Positions 1 to 8,469 of a stretch of DNA of 64,000 nucleotides are shown here, piece by piece. Source of the stretch: Spartobacteria bacterium (lineage in GTDB: Bacteria; Verrucomicrobiota; Verrucomicrobiia; Chthoniobacterales; UBA10450). The stretch spans positions 250,601-314,600 of the forward strand of contig PLCM01000031.1 of the NCBI GenBank assembly GCA_003134765.1. The letters are read 5' to 3'. Under the pieces are notes generated by a model, which did no database searches, was not told the origin of the DNA, and worked only from the letters and a program-made list of their open reading frames with translations. Every line of letters starts with the position of its first letter. Within the stretch, counting starts at the first letter, position 1. A program made the position numbers and the translations under genes.

Positions 1-147
1 CCGCGCAGACGGTGAGGGACCTCCCGGTTACAATTTGCGCTAACGCGAAGGACCACGCGCCCGCTGACGGAACAGGCCCGTTGTCATGCGCAAGCGATTG
101 AGCGCTTGAGAGGTCCCTCGGCGCGCTCCGCCAGCCTCGGGATGACA
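1..147. repeat. Dispersed 157-bp inverted-repeat element, copy A1 (cut by window start)
   Basis: The segment ends in an arm reading CTCGGGATGACA and has an inner GAGGTCCCTCG. The matching left inner arm GAGGGACCTC lies at 14-23, and the outer left arm is beyond the window edge. The interior of about 104 bases aligns without length change to the copies at 4775-4931 and 54078-54234, including a shared GCTGACGGAA-like core. The conserved interior indicates a mobile or formerly mobile element rather than a simple terminator hairpin. Confidence 0.75.
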
Positions 148-156
148 ACGCTTTTT

Positions 157-903
157 TCAGACCAGCAACTCGTAGGAGAGAACGCTCAGGCAATAGATCG
201 ACGCGGTTTCCACCCGCAGGACGATCGGGCCCAGGGTGATCGGCCGGCAACCGTGGCTCCGCGCGAGGGAAAGCTCGGCCGGAGTGAAATCGCCTTCCGG
301 CCCCACCAGCATGAGGACGCTCGCCGGACGGTCGCCGTGCTCCGCACAATACTCCGCCAGAATTTTTTTGAGATGAACGGCGTCGGACTGCAGTGACCCG
401 ATCAGCTGAAGATCGAAGCGTCGAGGTTGCAGGAAGAATTGGGCCAGAGATTGCGGTGCCTGGACCTGCGGCAGCCAGTTCTGGCCGCATTGCTTGGCCG
501 CTTCGATCGCCGCGGTTTGCCATTTCGATAGTTTGGCAACAGCGTTCTCTTCATCGAGGCGGACGACGGTGCGATCAGAAATGATCGGTGCGATTTCGGC
601 CGCGCCGATCTCAACCGCTTTTTGCACGATGAGGTCCATGTTCTTTCCCTTTGGAATCGCCTGACCGAGCGTAATCCGACAGCGCAATGGGGGAGTGTGC
701 GCTTCGTGAAGTTTACGGAGCTGGATTTGCGCGGCGTCTGTCGCAGTGATTTCCGCCGTAAGCTCCCGGCCGCCGCCGTCGAAGAGAACAACCTTATCGC
801 CGGGCTCGAGGCGCAGGACGTTGCGGCAGTGGTGGGCTTCGGAACCGGCCAGGAGGGGCGAGTCTGCCTGCCAATGTTCGGGTGAGATATAGAAGCGGTG
901 CAT
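157..903 (-). CDS. rsmE: 16S rRNA (uracil-1498-N3)-methyltransferase RsmE
   Basis: This 248-residue protein matches RsmE, the SAM-dependent enzyme that methylates U1498 of 16S rRNA in the assembled small subunit. It has the family KGKNMDLIVQKAVEIG segment (85-100), a GPEGDF motif (201-206, usually GPEGGF) and LGPIVLRVETA (224-234), which together form the knotted SAM site of the SPOUT fold. The N-terminal 70 residues match the PUA-like RNA-binding part. Length is normal for the family. It is the last gene of the minus-strand run behind dnaJ, separated by 94 bp that hold a strong hairpin repeat, so it may be partly uncoupled from the chaperone genes. The dnaJ-rsmE order is also seen in other bacteria. 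The Gly-to-Asp change in GPEGGF is the only oddity. Confidence 0.96.
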   Translation of the reverse strand: MHRFYISPEHWQADSPLLAGSEAHHCRNVLRLEPGDKVVLFDGGGRELTAEITATDAAQIQLRKLHEAHTPPLRCRITLGQAIPKGKNMDLIVQKAVEIGAAEIAPIISDRTVVRLDEENAVAKLSKWQTAAIEAAKQCGQNWLPQVQAPQSLAQFFLQPRRFDLQLIGSLQSDAVHLKKILAEYCAEHGDRPASVLMLVGPEGDFTPAELSLARSHGCRPITLGPIVLRVETASIYCLSVLSYELLV

Positions 904-916
904 CGGGGAAGATTAA

Positions 917-991
917 CCGCGGATGACGCGGATTTAAACGGTTGAAGAATCTATCGCTTCCTCCCATCCGTGTTATCCGCGTCATCCGCGG
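917..991. repeat. Palindromic repeat between dnaJ and rsmE
   Basis: Perfect 17-bp arms, CCGCGGATGACGCGGAT at 917-933 and its complement at 975-991, enclose a 41-bp spacer. The hairpin fills most of the dnaJ-rsmE gap and could attenuate or stabilise the transcript. It belongs to a different sequence family from the other repeats in the window. Confidence 0.8.
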
Positions 992-997
992 CTCGAT

Positions 998-2134
998 TTA
1001 CCGGAAAAACTCCTTGGCGCGGTCGAAGAAGCTTTTATGGAGCGGCGTATTCTCCTCTCCGCAGAGAGCGGCAAACTCCTCGAGTTTCTGGCGTTGCTCG
1101 CCGTTGAGACGAGTCGGCACTTCCACAAGGAGTCGCGCGAGAAGATCGCCGCGGTCGCGCGCATTCACGTTCACGACACCCTTGCCTCGAAGCTTGAAGA
1201 CTTGTCCGCTCTGCGTCCCCGCGGGGACCTTTAGATTGGCTTTGCCTTCCAAAGTGGGGACGGCGATTTCACCGCCGAGAGCGGCGAGCGTGAACGAGAT
1301 CGGCACCTCGCAGTAAAGATTGTCCTCCTCGCGCTGGAAGATCGGATGCTCTTTGATGTGGATGACGACATAAAGGTCACCCGCCGCACCTCCGCGAATC
1401 CCGGCCTCGCCATTGCCTGACGAACGGAGGCGAGATCCGTCGGCAATTCCAGCGGGGATCTTCAACTTGATCCGGCTCGTGTTTTCCGCGCGGCCCTCTC
1501 CGGCACACGCGCGGCACGGCTTTTCAATGATCTGGCCGACGCCGCGACAACGAGGACAGGTCTGCGAAACCTGAAAGAATCCGCGAGAACTGATGACCTG
1601 GCCGCGGCCGCCGCAGCTCGGGCAGTTGATCGTCCGCGAGCCTGGCTCGGCTCCTTTACCGCTGCACGTCGCGCAGGTATCGAGCTTTCGGACTTCGATC
1701 TCCTTGTCGACACCGAAGGCCGCTTCTTCGAGCGTGATTTGCATGTCGTAACGCAGATCGGATCCGCGCTGCCGCCCTTCGCGATCGGTCGTGGCGCCCC
1801 CACCAAAAAAGGTTTCGAAAATTCCGCCACCCCCGCCCCCACCAAAAACTTCCCGGAAAATATCGAACGGGTCGTGGAACCCTCCGCCGCGGCCAGGCAT
1901 ACCTTGCGAGAAGGCGGCGTGGCCGAAGCGATCGTAGGCCGAACGTTTATCGACATCCATCAGGACGTCATAGGCTTCGCCGAGTTCCTTGAATTTTTCT
2001 TCAGCGTGCGGGTCGTCGGGATTTTTGTCCGGGTGATATTTGACCGCGAGCTTGCGATAGGAGCGTTTCACTTCCTCTTCGGTCGCCGTGCGGGAGACGG
2101 AGAGGATTTCATAATAATCGCGCTTCTCTGGCAT
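998..2134 (-). CDS. dnaJ: Chaperone protein DnaJ
   Basis: A full-length type I DnaJ (378 residues), the J-protein that delivers unfolded clients to DnaK and stimulates its ATPase. The J domain (1-70) carries HPD at 34-36. A Gly/Phe-rich linker spans about 75-118. The zinc centre has four CxxCxGxG modules with cysteines at 155/158, 172/175, 194/197 and 208/211. A C-terminal substrate-binding region follows. The start is ATG at 2134, 46 bp after the grpE stop, so the two are probably co-transcribed. No dnaK is visible in the window, so the Hsp70 itself is encoded elsewhere. Unusually, the upstream genes encode a partner-switching phosphatase and its likely STAS substrate. Confidence 0.97.
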   Translation of the reverse strand: MPEKRDYYEILSVSRTATEEEVKRSYRKLAVKYHPDKNPDDPHAEEKFKELGEAYDVLMDVDKRSAYDRFGHAAFSQGMPGRGGGFHDPFDIFREVFGGGGGGGIFETFFGGGATTDREGRQRGSDLRYDMQITLEEAAFGVDKEIEVRKLDTCATCSGKGAEPGSRTINCPSCGGRGQVISSRGFFQVSQTCPRCRGVGQIIEKPCRACAGEGRAENTSRIKLKIPAGIADGSRLRSSGNGEAGIRGGAAGDLYVVIHIKEHPIFQREEDNLYCEVPISFTLAALGGEIAVPTLEGKANLKVPAGTQSGQVFKLRGKGVVNVNARDRGDLLARLLVEVPTRLNGEQRQKLEEFAALCGEENTPLHKSFFDRAKEFFR

Positions 2135-2180
2135 AAAAATTTAGAGATTCCTTCTCGCAGTCGCGGGACTCGGAATGACT

Positions 2181-2741
2181 TTAAACGGGGCCACTCGAGA
2201 CCACCACGCTCGAAGGCCGGAGCAAACGATCCCTCATTCGATAACCGCGGCGGGTTTGCCGAATCACGATCCCCTCGGGGAGTTTTTCGCTCGGTTCGCG
2301 GGCGATCGCTTCATGCAGATTCGGATCGAATTTCTGGCCGGTCGCATCGATTGGCTGAAGCCCGCTGTCGGCCAGGAAATCCATCAACTGCTTCAAGACC
2401 ATGCTCATGCCGGAAAAAACCGGCGACTTCTCGCCCTCGGCGCGGGCGGCGCCCAAGCCAAGCTCGAAGTTGTCGACAATGGCGATGAGCTTCTCGAGGA
2501 GCGAACTGTTGGCGTACTTGATCGCTTCCTCTTTCTCGCGCGCCGAACGCTTTTTGTAATTCTCGAAATCGGCCTGGCTCCGTAAGGCGAGATCACGGAA
2601 CCGATCCAGATCCGCCTGCAAACCCTCGCAATCGTCCTCGGTCGGCGCCACCCCCGTGGAGGGCACGGACGCATCGTTCGCCGCCTTGGGCGCGGAGTCT
2701 CTTTTTTCCTCGTCTGGTTCAGTTACCGGGATTTTTTTCAT
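2181..2741 (-). CDS. grpE: Nucleotide exchange factor GrpE
   Basis: GrpE releases ADP from DnaK. The 186-residue product has an acidic, disordered N-terminus (1-40), a long helix (about 40-95) with the QADFENYKKR segment, and the C-terminal beta domain with FDPNLHEAI and the GYRMRDRLLRPSSVVVS ending typical of the family. I place the start at ATG 2741 rather than at upstream in-frame codons, because it gives a normal length and makes an ATGA overlap (2738-2741) with the stop of the preceding SpoIIE-type phosphatase gene. That overlap implies translational coupling of a signalling phosphatase to a chaperone cofactor. dnaJ follows 46 bp downstream. Confidence 0.95.
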   Translation of the reverse strand: MKKIPVTEPDEEKRDSAPKAANDASVPSTGVAPTEDDCEGLQADLDRFRDLALRSQADFENYKKRSAREKEEAIKYANSSLLEKLIAIVDNFELGLGAARAEGEKSPVFSGMSMVLKQLMDFLADSGLQPIDATGQKFDPNLHEAIAREPSEKLPEGIVIRQTRRGYRMRDRLLRPSSVVVSSGPV

Positions 2742-4174
2742 GTCTTGCGAATGGCAATTAAAGTTATGTCGTCGTTTTGCGGCTGCGCTCCGACGAAACT
2801 TCGCAGCTCGTCGATCAGTCCCGTGATGATAGCCGGCGCTCCCTCGGGCGCGCTGGCGCGAACGCATTCAATCATCCGCTCGGGCCCAAATTCGTCTCCA
2901 TTCCCGTCGAGCGCTTCGGTGACGCCGTCCGTGTAGAGGAGCAGGCAATCGTTCGGTTTGAGCGAAAGGGAGAAGTCGCCCGTAATCCTATCGAACACGC
3001 TTCCACTGTCAATTCCGAGGACCATGCCCGGCGGCTTCACCGGCACCGCCGTGCCGGCGATGTGATCGAAAAGAATCGGGGCGTCGTGACCCGCGCGCGA
3101 GAGTGTCACGGCGCCGTGGACGTGATCGAGAATCACGTAGGCCATGCTAATAAACATGTCCTCTTTGATATCGGGATAAAGCTGGCGGTTCACCTTTTGC
3201 AATACATCCGCCGGGGAAGGATTTCCCGCCGCCTGGCTGCGCAAAACACTTCGGCAGATCGCCATGATGATTGACGCGGGCACGCCCTTGCCGGAAACAT
3301 CGGCGATGGCGACGCCGAGTTTGTCGTTATCGACTGTGAGGTAGTCGAAATAATCGCCGCTGACGTGGCGCGCGGGAATGTTGATGCCGCTGATCTCAAA
3401 TCCCGGGATGACGGGCGCCTCGCTCGGCAAGAGGATGCGCTGGATGTCGCGCGCGATTTCGAGATCGTGGTCGAGACGTTTCTTCTCATTCGCTTCCGAA
3501 TAAATGATCGCGTTGTAAAGCGCGAAGGCCGACTGCTCTGCGATCGACTTGAAAACGACGAAATCGCTCGGTGTAAACGACGGGCTGGAGGGACCGTTCC
3601 CGAGGGCCAGCACGCCCATGTTTTGTTTGCCGTAAAGCAGCGGCGTCACCATGACCGAGGCCGCCCCCAGCGAAGTGCCGCGCAGGCCCGCCAGCTCCGG
3701 CGCATTCGCCAGGTCCGTGAGCAGGACCGGTTCGCGCGTTTGCCAGACCCGTCCGATGATTCCTTCCCCTGGCGGAATGGCGTGCAAGCGCAGATAGCTT
3801 TCGAGGGCGGCGGAATTGGAGGCCGCCTGCTGCAGGATGTGGGTCGGCACGTCGATGAACGGCGGACAACCTTTCGAGATGAAGGAGGGCGCAAGTTTGC
3901 CCCCCGCTCGTTCCATCATGTAAAGGGCGCCGCCCTGCGCATCGAGCACCCGCGACGCGCCTTCGACGATGAGCCGATGCAAATCGGCGGCGCGGATCGT
4001 TTCGGTAAACGCTTCACCCAGGCCATGAAGAAAATCGAAGACCAGCGTTTCTTCGATCTGGATTTCCTCCTTCGAGCGTTCGAGCTGGCGGATGCGAATC
4101 CGCTGCCGCCACCAGGTGAAGAGCCAGCCTGCGAGCGACGCGATGAACAGGCCGAAAAAAACGATTGGCCACAT
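2738..4174 (-). CDS. Membrane-anchored GAF-SpoIIE (PP2C-type) serine phosphatase
   Basis: The 478-residue protein starts with one transmembrane helix (about 3-21) and a charged coiled segment, followed by a GAF sensory domain (about 45-225) and a C-terminal SpoIIE/RsbU-type PP2C phosphatase domain (about 250-475). Metal-binding motifs are visible: SGDYFDY, ADVSGKGVPAS, YTDGVTEA and QNDDITLIAI. Such enzymes dephosphorylate STAS-domain anti-sigma antagonists and so release a sigma factor or other output. The gene directly upstream (15 bp gap) encodes a STAS protein with the phosphorylatable Ser, a likely substrate. The downstream grpE overlaps by 4 bp. No anti-sigma kinase or sigma factor is encoded nearby, so the target output is unknown. 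The GAF ligand cannot be inferred. Confidence 0.9.
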   Translation of the reverse strand: MWPIVFFGLFIASLAGWLFTWWRQRIRIRQLERSKEEIQIEETLVFDFLHGLGEAFTETIRAADLHRLIVEGASRVLDAQGGALYMMERAGGKLAPSFISKGCPPFIDVPTHILQQAASNSAALESYLRLHAIPPGEGIIGRVWQTREPVLLTDLANAPELAGLRGTSLGAASVMVTPLLYGKQNMGVLALGNGPSSPSFTPSDFVVFKSIAEQSAFALYNAIIYSEANEKKRLDHDLEIARDIQRILLPSEAPVIPGFEISGINIPARHVSGDYFDYLTVDNDKLGVAIADVSGKGVPASIIMAICRSVLRSQAAGNPSPADVLQKVNRQLYPDIKEDMFISMAYVILDHVHGAVTLSRAGHDAPILFDHIAGTAVPVKPPGMVLGIDSGSVFDRITGDFSLSLKPNDCLLLYTDGVTEALDGNGDEFGPERMIECVRASAPEGAPAIITGLIDELRSFVGAQPQNDDITLIAIRKT

Positions 4175-4189
4175 GCGCCGCGTGCTAAA

Positions 4190-4705
4190 TCAGTTCGACG
4201 GCGTCTCGTGGTGGAGATCTTGTTTTAGATAATCGAGGACGTCCTTGAATCGCGAAAAGTTTTGCGGCACGGCCTGACAAAGCGCCTCGTGGGCATCGAG
4301 CATGTCGGCGTTAACCTGCTTTTTTTGCTCCGTCGCGAAGCCGTTAGTTTTTTCGCCCTGGAGCAGTTCGCATTGCGGCGCGGCGGCGCCGTTCGAATGA
4401 ATGTCGAAAATCTGATCGAGGCCCAGCCCCATGAGCAGATTGCGACTGCGTTCGCCGCAATGGACCACATGCAGATGTCCGTGCCCGAGTTCCTTCAAGC
4501 GCAAGGCCACGCCCGCCATCGTTCCCATGAAGGTGGAATCCATCATGGCGCAATTCTCCAAGTCCACCACGAACTCGCGGTAGCCACGGTTGACCATCTC
4601 CCGGGTAAATTCCTTCAGGTTGCCGCTGTTAAGGAAGTTTCCTTTGCCCTCGACTTTCACCCAAACGGCATCGCCGTTTACCCCGACTTGAATTGACGAC
4701 TGCAC
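4190..4705 (-). CDS. STAS-domain protein, probable anti-sigma factor antagonist (RsbV/SpoIIAA-like)
   Basis: A STAS fold occupies residues 1 to about 110, with a MMDSTFMG motif. The Ser, residue 57 from the chosen start, aligns with the regulatory phospho-serine of RsbV/SpoIIAA. A C-terminal extension of about 60 residues (roughly 112-171) is predicted helical and is not part of the standard STAS domain. The frame stays open upstream to 4837, but that stretch runs into a dispersed repeat (4775-4931) and has no family similarity. I therefore prefer the GTG at 4705, although no clear Shine-Dalgarno precedes it. The phosphatase gene 15 bp downstream is its expected partner. The matching anti-sigma/kinase is not in this window. 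First gene of the run leading to grpE-dnaJ. Confidence 0.85.
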   Translation of the reverse strand: MQSSIQVGVNGDAVWVKVEGKGNFLNSGNLKEFTREMVNRGYREFVVDLENCAMMDSTFMGTMAGVALRLKELGHGHLHVVHCGERSRNLLMGLGLDQIFDIHSNGAAAPQCELLQGEKTNGFATEQKKQVNADMLDAHEALCQAVPQNFSRFKDVLDYLKQDLHHETPSN

Positions 4706-4774
4706 TGCTAATGAAAAATACAGGCTCGCAGGGGGGACTGTCAACCTAAGGGGCACCTGCGCTTTAATAAGGGT

Positions 4775-4931
4775 GTCATCCCGAGGCTGGCGCAGCGCGC
4801 CGAGGGACCTCGCGACTGCAAACCAAGCTGGCGCCAAACATCACGCCTTCGCTGACGGAATCGACGCGGTGGTGCGCGGAAGCGGTTCGACCGCTCGTGG
4901 TGTCCCTCGCCGTCTTCGGGCTCGGGATGAC
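4775..4931. repeat. Dispersed 157-bp inverted-repeat element, copy A2
   Basis: Outer arms TGTCATCCCGAG and CTCGGGATGAC and inner arms GAGGGACCTCG and GTCCCTCG enclose an interior that aligns with copies A1 and A3. The total of 157 bp is identical in length to the copy at 54078-54234. It lies between the STAS gene start and the stop of the secreted-protein gene. Confidence 0.85.
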
Positions 4932-4935
4932 CGCC

Positions 4936-5499
4936 TTACTCCCACAGGTAGGAGCGGTTTTCGGCCACGATGTGCCCGTTCTCGATCAATAAACAACGCC
5001 AGGCGATGACCCGGCCATCCTGGAAGTAATCGTCGCCGATAATGTTGAACTCCGATTTGTAATTCCCCTTCGCGTTCGCGTAGGAAATTTCGCGCGCCTG
5101 CACGAAAGCACGGAGCTTCTCCTGCCGGTACTCGAGGCGGATGGTCACGTTCGCCGGACGTTTCACGCGCCAGAAGAAATCCATATAATTGCCGTAGCGC
5201 TGAACCCGGTCGGTATTTGAAATCGCTCCGTACATTCGATAGGTGCGCTCGAATCCAAGCGATGCTTCCGCGATTCCTGCCGTTGGACTGTTCGGATTGT
5301 TCGAGAGCGAGGAGGAAAGGGATTTCTTCGATTTGGGTGGGTTTTCGTTCAGGTAGAAAAGCTTGGTCTTACGGAACTGAAAATCGTTGCTCAGGGCAAC
5401 CGGGAGCGGCTCGACCTTCGACAGAATTTTCACCTGGTCCGCGGCCCAGCTATTACCGAGCGACATCGACGCCAGAAGAAACATTACCGCTAACCTCAT
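4936..5499 (-). CDS. Secreted protein of unknown function
   Basis: The product has 187 residues from the ATG at 5499, which gives a clean signal peptide (MRLAVMFLLASMSLGNSWA, cleavage near 19). The mature part begins with a region rich in Lys/Ser/Asn (about 50-75), followed by a beta-rich stretch with NVTIRLEYRQEK, YKSEFNIIGDDYFQDGRV and WRCLLIENG. A single Cys is present. I recognise no domain; it resembles periplasmic proteins of undefined role reported from Verrucomicrobia. It stands alone on the minus strand between two palindromic elements (4775-4931 and 5547-5629), so it is probably monocistronic. An in-frame ATG at 5541 would place 14 extra residues before the signal peptide and is less likely. 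Confidence 0.75.
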   Translation of the reverse strand: MRLAVMFLLASMSLGNSWAADQVKILSKVEPLPVALSNDFQFRKTKLFYLNENPPKSKKSLSSSLSNNPNSPTAGIAEASLGFERTYRMYGAISNTDRVQRYGNYMDFFWRVKRPANVTIRLEYRQEKLRAFVQAREISYANAKGNYKSEFNIIGDDYFQDGRVIAWRCLLIENGHIVAENRSYLWE

Positions 5500-5546
5500 C
5501 GGCGTTATGAAAAGGGAATCAGGGGAGCGTGTCAACGGCATGCCTC

Positions 5547-5629
5547 GTCATCCCGAGCGCAGTCGAGGGATCCAGCGGAGTTGCCTTAAAGCTTGCAACC
5601 CGGGATCCCTCGACTGCGCTCGGGATGAC
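5547..5629. repeat. Palindromic repeat with perfect 27-bp arms
   Basis: Arms at 5547-5573 and 5603-5629 are exact inverted copies, beginning GTCATCCCGAGCGCAGTCGA. The outer sequence GTCATCCCGAG is shared with the 157-bp A elements, but the interior is short (29 bp) and unrelated. It lies in the divergent gap upstream of both the secreted-protein gene and the nuclease-ligase gene, so it is not simply a terminator. Confidence 0.85.
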
Positions 5630-5703
5630 AGATGCTGCGAGGCGCCGCGATATCCAGATCGAATCCTGGTTTCGCAGGCCGCAGTTCCCGGGTAAAATTT
5701 TGC

Positions 5704-8469
5704 GTGATTGAAGTGCGATACGAACGCGGCGTTTATCTGCCCAACGAAGATATCTGGCTCGATCCGTCCGAGGCAAAACCGTTCGCCTTTGTTTCGCACG
5801 CGCACAGCGACCACATCGCGCCGCACGACGAGATCATCGTTTCGGAACGGACAGCGCGGTTGATGCAGGCGCGATTGCCGGGCGAACGGAACGAGCATGT
5901 CCTGAACTTCGGCGAAAAGACCGCGATCCGCGGGCTTGATGTCACCCTGATTCCCGCTGGCCACATTTTTGGCTCGGCCCAGTTTTTCCTGGAAACGGAG
6001 AGCGGTTCGCTGCTTTACACGGGCGATTTCAAATTGCGGCCGGGCCGCTCGGCGGAGCCGGCTGAATGGCGACAGGCCGAAACGCTCATCATGGAAACCA
6101 CCTTCGGCATGCCGCGCTACCGTTTTCCTCCCACCGAGGAAGTGGTCGGCCAGATCGTGGCGTTCTGCCGCGACGCCCTGGAGATGGGCGCGGTGCCGGT
6201 CCTGCTCGGCTACTCGTTAGGCAAGGCGCAGGAAATTCTTTGCGCGCTCGCAGGCGCGGGGCTCAAGCCCATGTTGCACGGCACGGTCCATCGGATGACG
6301 AGGATTTACGAACAGTTCGGCCAGTCATTTTGCGATTATGAGCGCTACAATGCGAACGAGGTCGCGGGCAAAGTCCTGATCTGTCCGCCGAGTGTAAACC
6401 GCTCGCGCATGCTGGAAAAGATTCGCGAAAAACGGGTGGCCATGATCAGCGGATGGGCGGTCGACCCGAGCGCGGTCTATCGCTACCAGGTGGATGCCGC
6501 GTTCCCGCTCTCGGACCACGCTGATTACACCGATCTCATTCGTTATGTGGACCTGGTAAAGCCAGAGCGAGTGTTAACCCTGCATGGCTTCGCGGCGGAG
6601 TTCGCGCGCGATCTGCGCGAACGAGGAATCGAAGCGTGGGCGCTGAGCGAGGAAAACCAGATGGAGCTGAAGCTCGACCGCCTGGGGAGCGCGCGCGTCT
6701 CGCGTGTTGGTTGCGACGTCTCGCCGCAACAGGCTTTTCCGGCAGCGACCGCTGATGGGAAAGTTCGCGATGGCGAGGACGCCATCGCCAGCACGCGAGA
6801 AACGTGCGCTCCCCAATCAGAATTTGCCGCATTCGCCGCAGTCGGGGAAACGATCGCGGCAACTCCCGCGAAGCTGGAGAAGGTCCGTTTGCTCGCGGAA
6901 TACTTTCGAACACTGAATCCGGCGCAGCTCGCGATCGCTACCATTTATTTTACCGGCAAGCCGTTTCCACAAAACGACCTGCGCACGGTCCAGGCGGGAT
7001 GGGCTGTCATTCATCGCGCCCTGATAAGCGCGGCGAAACTGACGGAACCGGAATTCCGCCGGATCGCGAGTTCGCACGGAGATGCTGGCAAGACGGCGCT
7101 CGAAGCATTGGAGGCACGGACGATTCCCGAACCATTCGCACTCGCCGAATCGCGCCAGCTTTTCGATGCGTTGCACAAGACCCGGGGACCGCTGGCCAAG
7201 ACGGAGCTTCTGCAAAAGCGTCTCGCGAGATTGTCGGCACGTGAGGGCCAGTACCTGGTCAAGATCCTGACGGGCGACCTGCGGATTGGTTTGCGCGAGG
7301 GGCTGGTGGAAGAAGCGATTGCCGCCGCCTTTTCCACCCCGCTCGATGAAGTCAAAGAAGCAAACATGCTTCTGGGCGATATCGGCAACGCCGCCCTCCT
7401 CGCCTCCAAAGGTGAACTGCAAAGCGCGGAGCTGTCGTTGTTTCGCCCGATCAAATGCATGCTGGCCAGTCCCGAGCCGACGGCGGAGGCAATTTGGGCC
7501 CGGTTCGCGGCTCCAGAAGAAAGCAAAGCGGTTTACGTCGAGGACAAGTTCGACGGAATCCGTGCGCAGATTCATCGCGGAGCTGGCCGCGTGGAAATCT
7601 TTTCGCGCGATCTGCGCCGCATGACGGACCAGTTTCCCGAGCTTCGAGATCAGGCGGGCCAGTTCAGGGACGAGGTCATTCTCGACGGTGAGATCATGGC
7701 GTTCGAGCACGGGAAGAAGCTGACCTTTTTCGACCTGCAAAAGCGGCTCGGCCGAAAGAATGACGGAGCCGACTTATTTGCAACCGCCTCGGCGGACGTC
7801 CCGGTCGTGTTCGTCGGGTTCGACCTGCTCTGGAGGAACGGCGAACCGTTCCTGCGGCGTCCTTTGCGCGAACGACGGGAGGCATTGCGAACTCTAAGAC
7901 TGCCAGCCGGTTTTCAGATCGCGGAAGTTTATCCCGCTCACTCGGCAGAGGAGATCGAGACCGCGTTCCAACAGGCGCGACGCCGCTTCAACGAAGGCCT
8001 GATGGTGAAAGACCCCGAGAGTCTGTATTCGCCCGGCCGGCGCGGACTGTTCTGGTTCAAGCTAAAGAAGGAACTCGCCACCCTGGACGTGGTCGTAGTG
8101 GCGGCGGAGCTGGGGCACGGAAAACGCAATCACGTCTTGAGCGATTACACGTTTGCCGTGCGCGATGAAATTAGCGGCCAGCTGCTCACGATCGGTAAAG
8201 CGTATAGCGGACTAACCGACGTCGAGATCGCAGAACTGACCGAGCATTTCAAGAAGCAGACGATCTCTAACCGCGGACGCTACCGCGAAGTGAAACCGGA
8301 CACGGTTCTCGAGATCGCCTTCGACTCCATCCAGCCGAGCAACCGGCACGAGAGCGGTCTGGCGCTACGCTTTCCGCGCATCAAGGCCATTCGGCGCGAC
8401 AAAACCGTCGATGCCATCGACACCCTCGCCTACGCGTGCTCGCTTATGAACGAGCGCGCGGCCAAATAA
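5704..8469 (+). CDS. Fusion of beta-CASP/metallo-beta-lactamase exonuclease and ATP-dependent DNA ligase
   Basis: About 921 residues. Residues 1 to about 325 match the ligase-associated exonuclease, with the metal-binding HAHSDH (32-37), GHIFGSAQF, YTGDF and a late DHADY motif. After a linker comes an ATP-dependent ligase: an N-terminal domain from about 375, an adenylation domain with the nucleotidylated Lys in EDKFDGIR (K615), LDGEIMAF and the LMVKDP/WFKLKKE segment, then an OB domain. The two activities are usually encoded by adjacent separate genes with an Lhr-like helicase and a phosphoesterase; neither is found here. The linker (327-370) is encoded by a palindromic element. I chose the GTG at 5704 because upstream codons run into the palindrome at 5547-5629. 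Role: nick or double-strand-break repair (inference). The gene ends exactly where a convergent gene ends. Confidence 0.92.
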   Translation: MIEVRYERGVYLPNEDIWLDPSEAKPFAFVSHAHSDHIAPHDEIIVSERTARLMQARLPGERNEHVLNFGEKTAIRGLDVTLIPAGHIFGSAQFFLETESGSLLYTGDFKLRPGRSAEPAEWRQAETLIMETTFGMPRYRFPPTEEVVGQIVAFCRDALEMGAVPVLLGYSLGKAQEILCALAGAGLKPMLHGTVHRMTRIYEQFGQSFCDYERYNANEVAGKVLICPPSVNRSRMLEKIREKRVAMISGWAVDPSAVYRYQVDAAFPLSDHADYTDLIRYVDLVKPERVLTLHGFAAEFARDLRERGIEAWALSEENQMELKLDRLGSARVSRVGCDVSPQQAFPAATADGKVRDGEDAIASTRETCAPQSEFAAFAAVGETIAATPAKLEKVRLLAEYFRTLNPAQLAIATIYFTGKPFPQNDLRTVQAGWAVIHRALISAAKLTEPEFRRIASSHGDAGKTALEALEARTIPEPFALAESRQLFDALHKTRGPLAKTELLQKRLARLSAREGQYLVKILTGDLRIGLREGLVEEAIAAAFSTPLDEVKEANMLLGDIGNAALLASKGELQSAELSLFRPIKCMLASPEPTAEAIWARFAAPEESKAVYVEDKFDGIRAQIHRGAGRVEIFSRDLRRMTDQFPELRDQAGQFRDEVILDGEIMAFEHGKKLTFFDLQKRLGRKNDGADLFATASADVPVVFVGFDLLWRNGEPFLRRPLRERREALRTLRLPAGFQIAEVYPAHSAEEIETAFQQARRRFNEGLMVKDPESLYSPGRRGLFWFKLKKELATLDVVVVAAELGHGKRNHVLSDYTFAVRDEISGQLLTIGKAYSGLTDVEIAELTEHFKKQTISNRGRYREVKPDTVLEIAFDSIQPSNRHESGLALRFPRIKAIRRDKTVDAIDTLAYACSLMNERAAK
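6684..6814. repeat. Palindromic element inserted in frame inside the nuclease-ligase gene
   Basis: The ends GGGGAGCGCGCGCGTCTCGCGTG and, inverted, CACGCGAGAAACGTGCGCTCCCC pair with few mismatches. The interior holds two further hairpins: GCGATGGCG/CGCCATCGC, and an imperfect one around TTGCGACGTCTCGCCGCAA. About 44 codons are read through without a stop, exactly between the exonuclease and ligase domains. Multi-hairpin elements like this are normally intergenic. Confidence 0.8.

Noticed and set aside
4706-4837. The upstream extension of the STAS gene to an ATG at 4837.
   Set aside because: It runs into the 157-bp repeat A2 and has no STAS similarity; the GTG at 4705 places the phospho-Ser at the family position.
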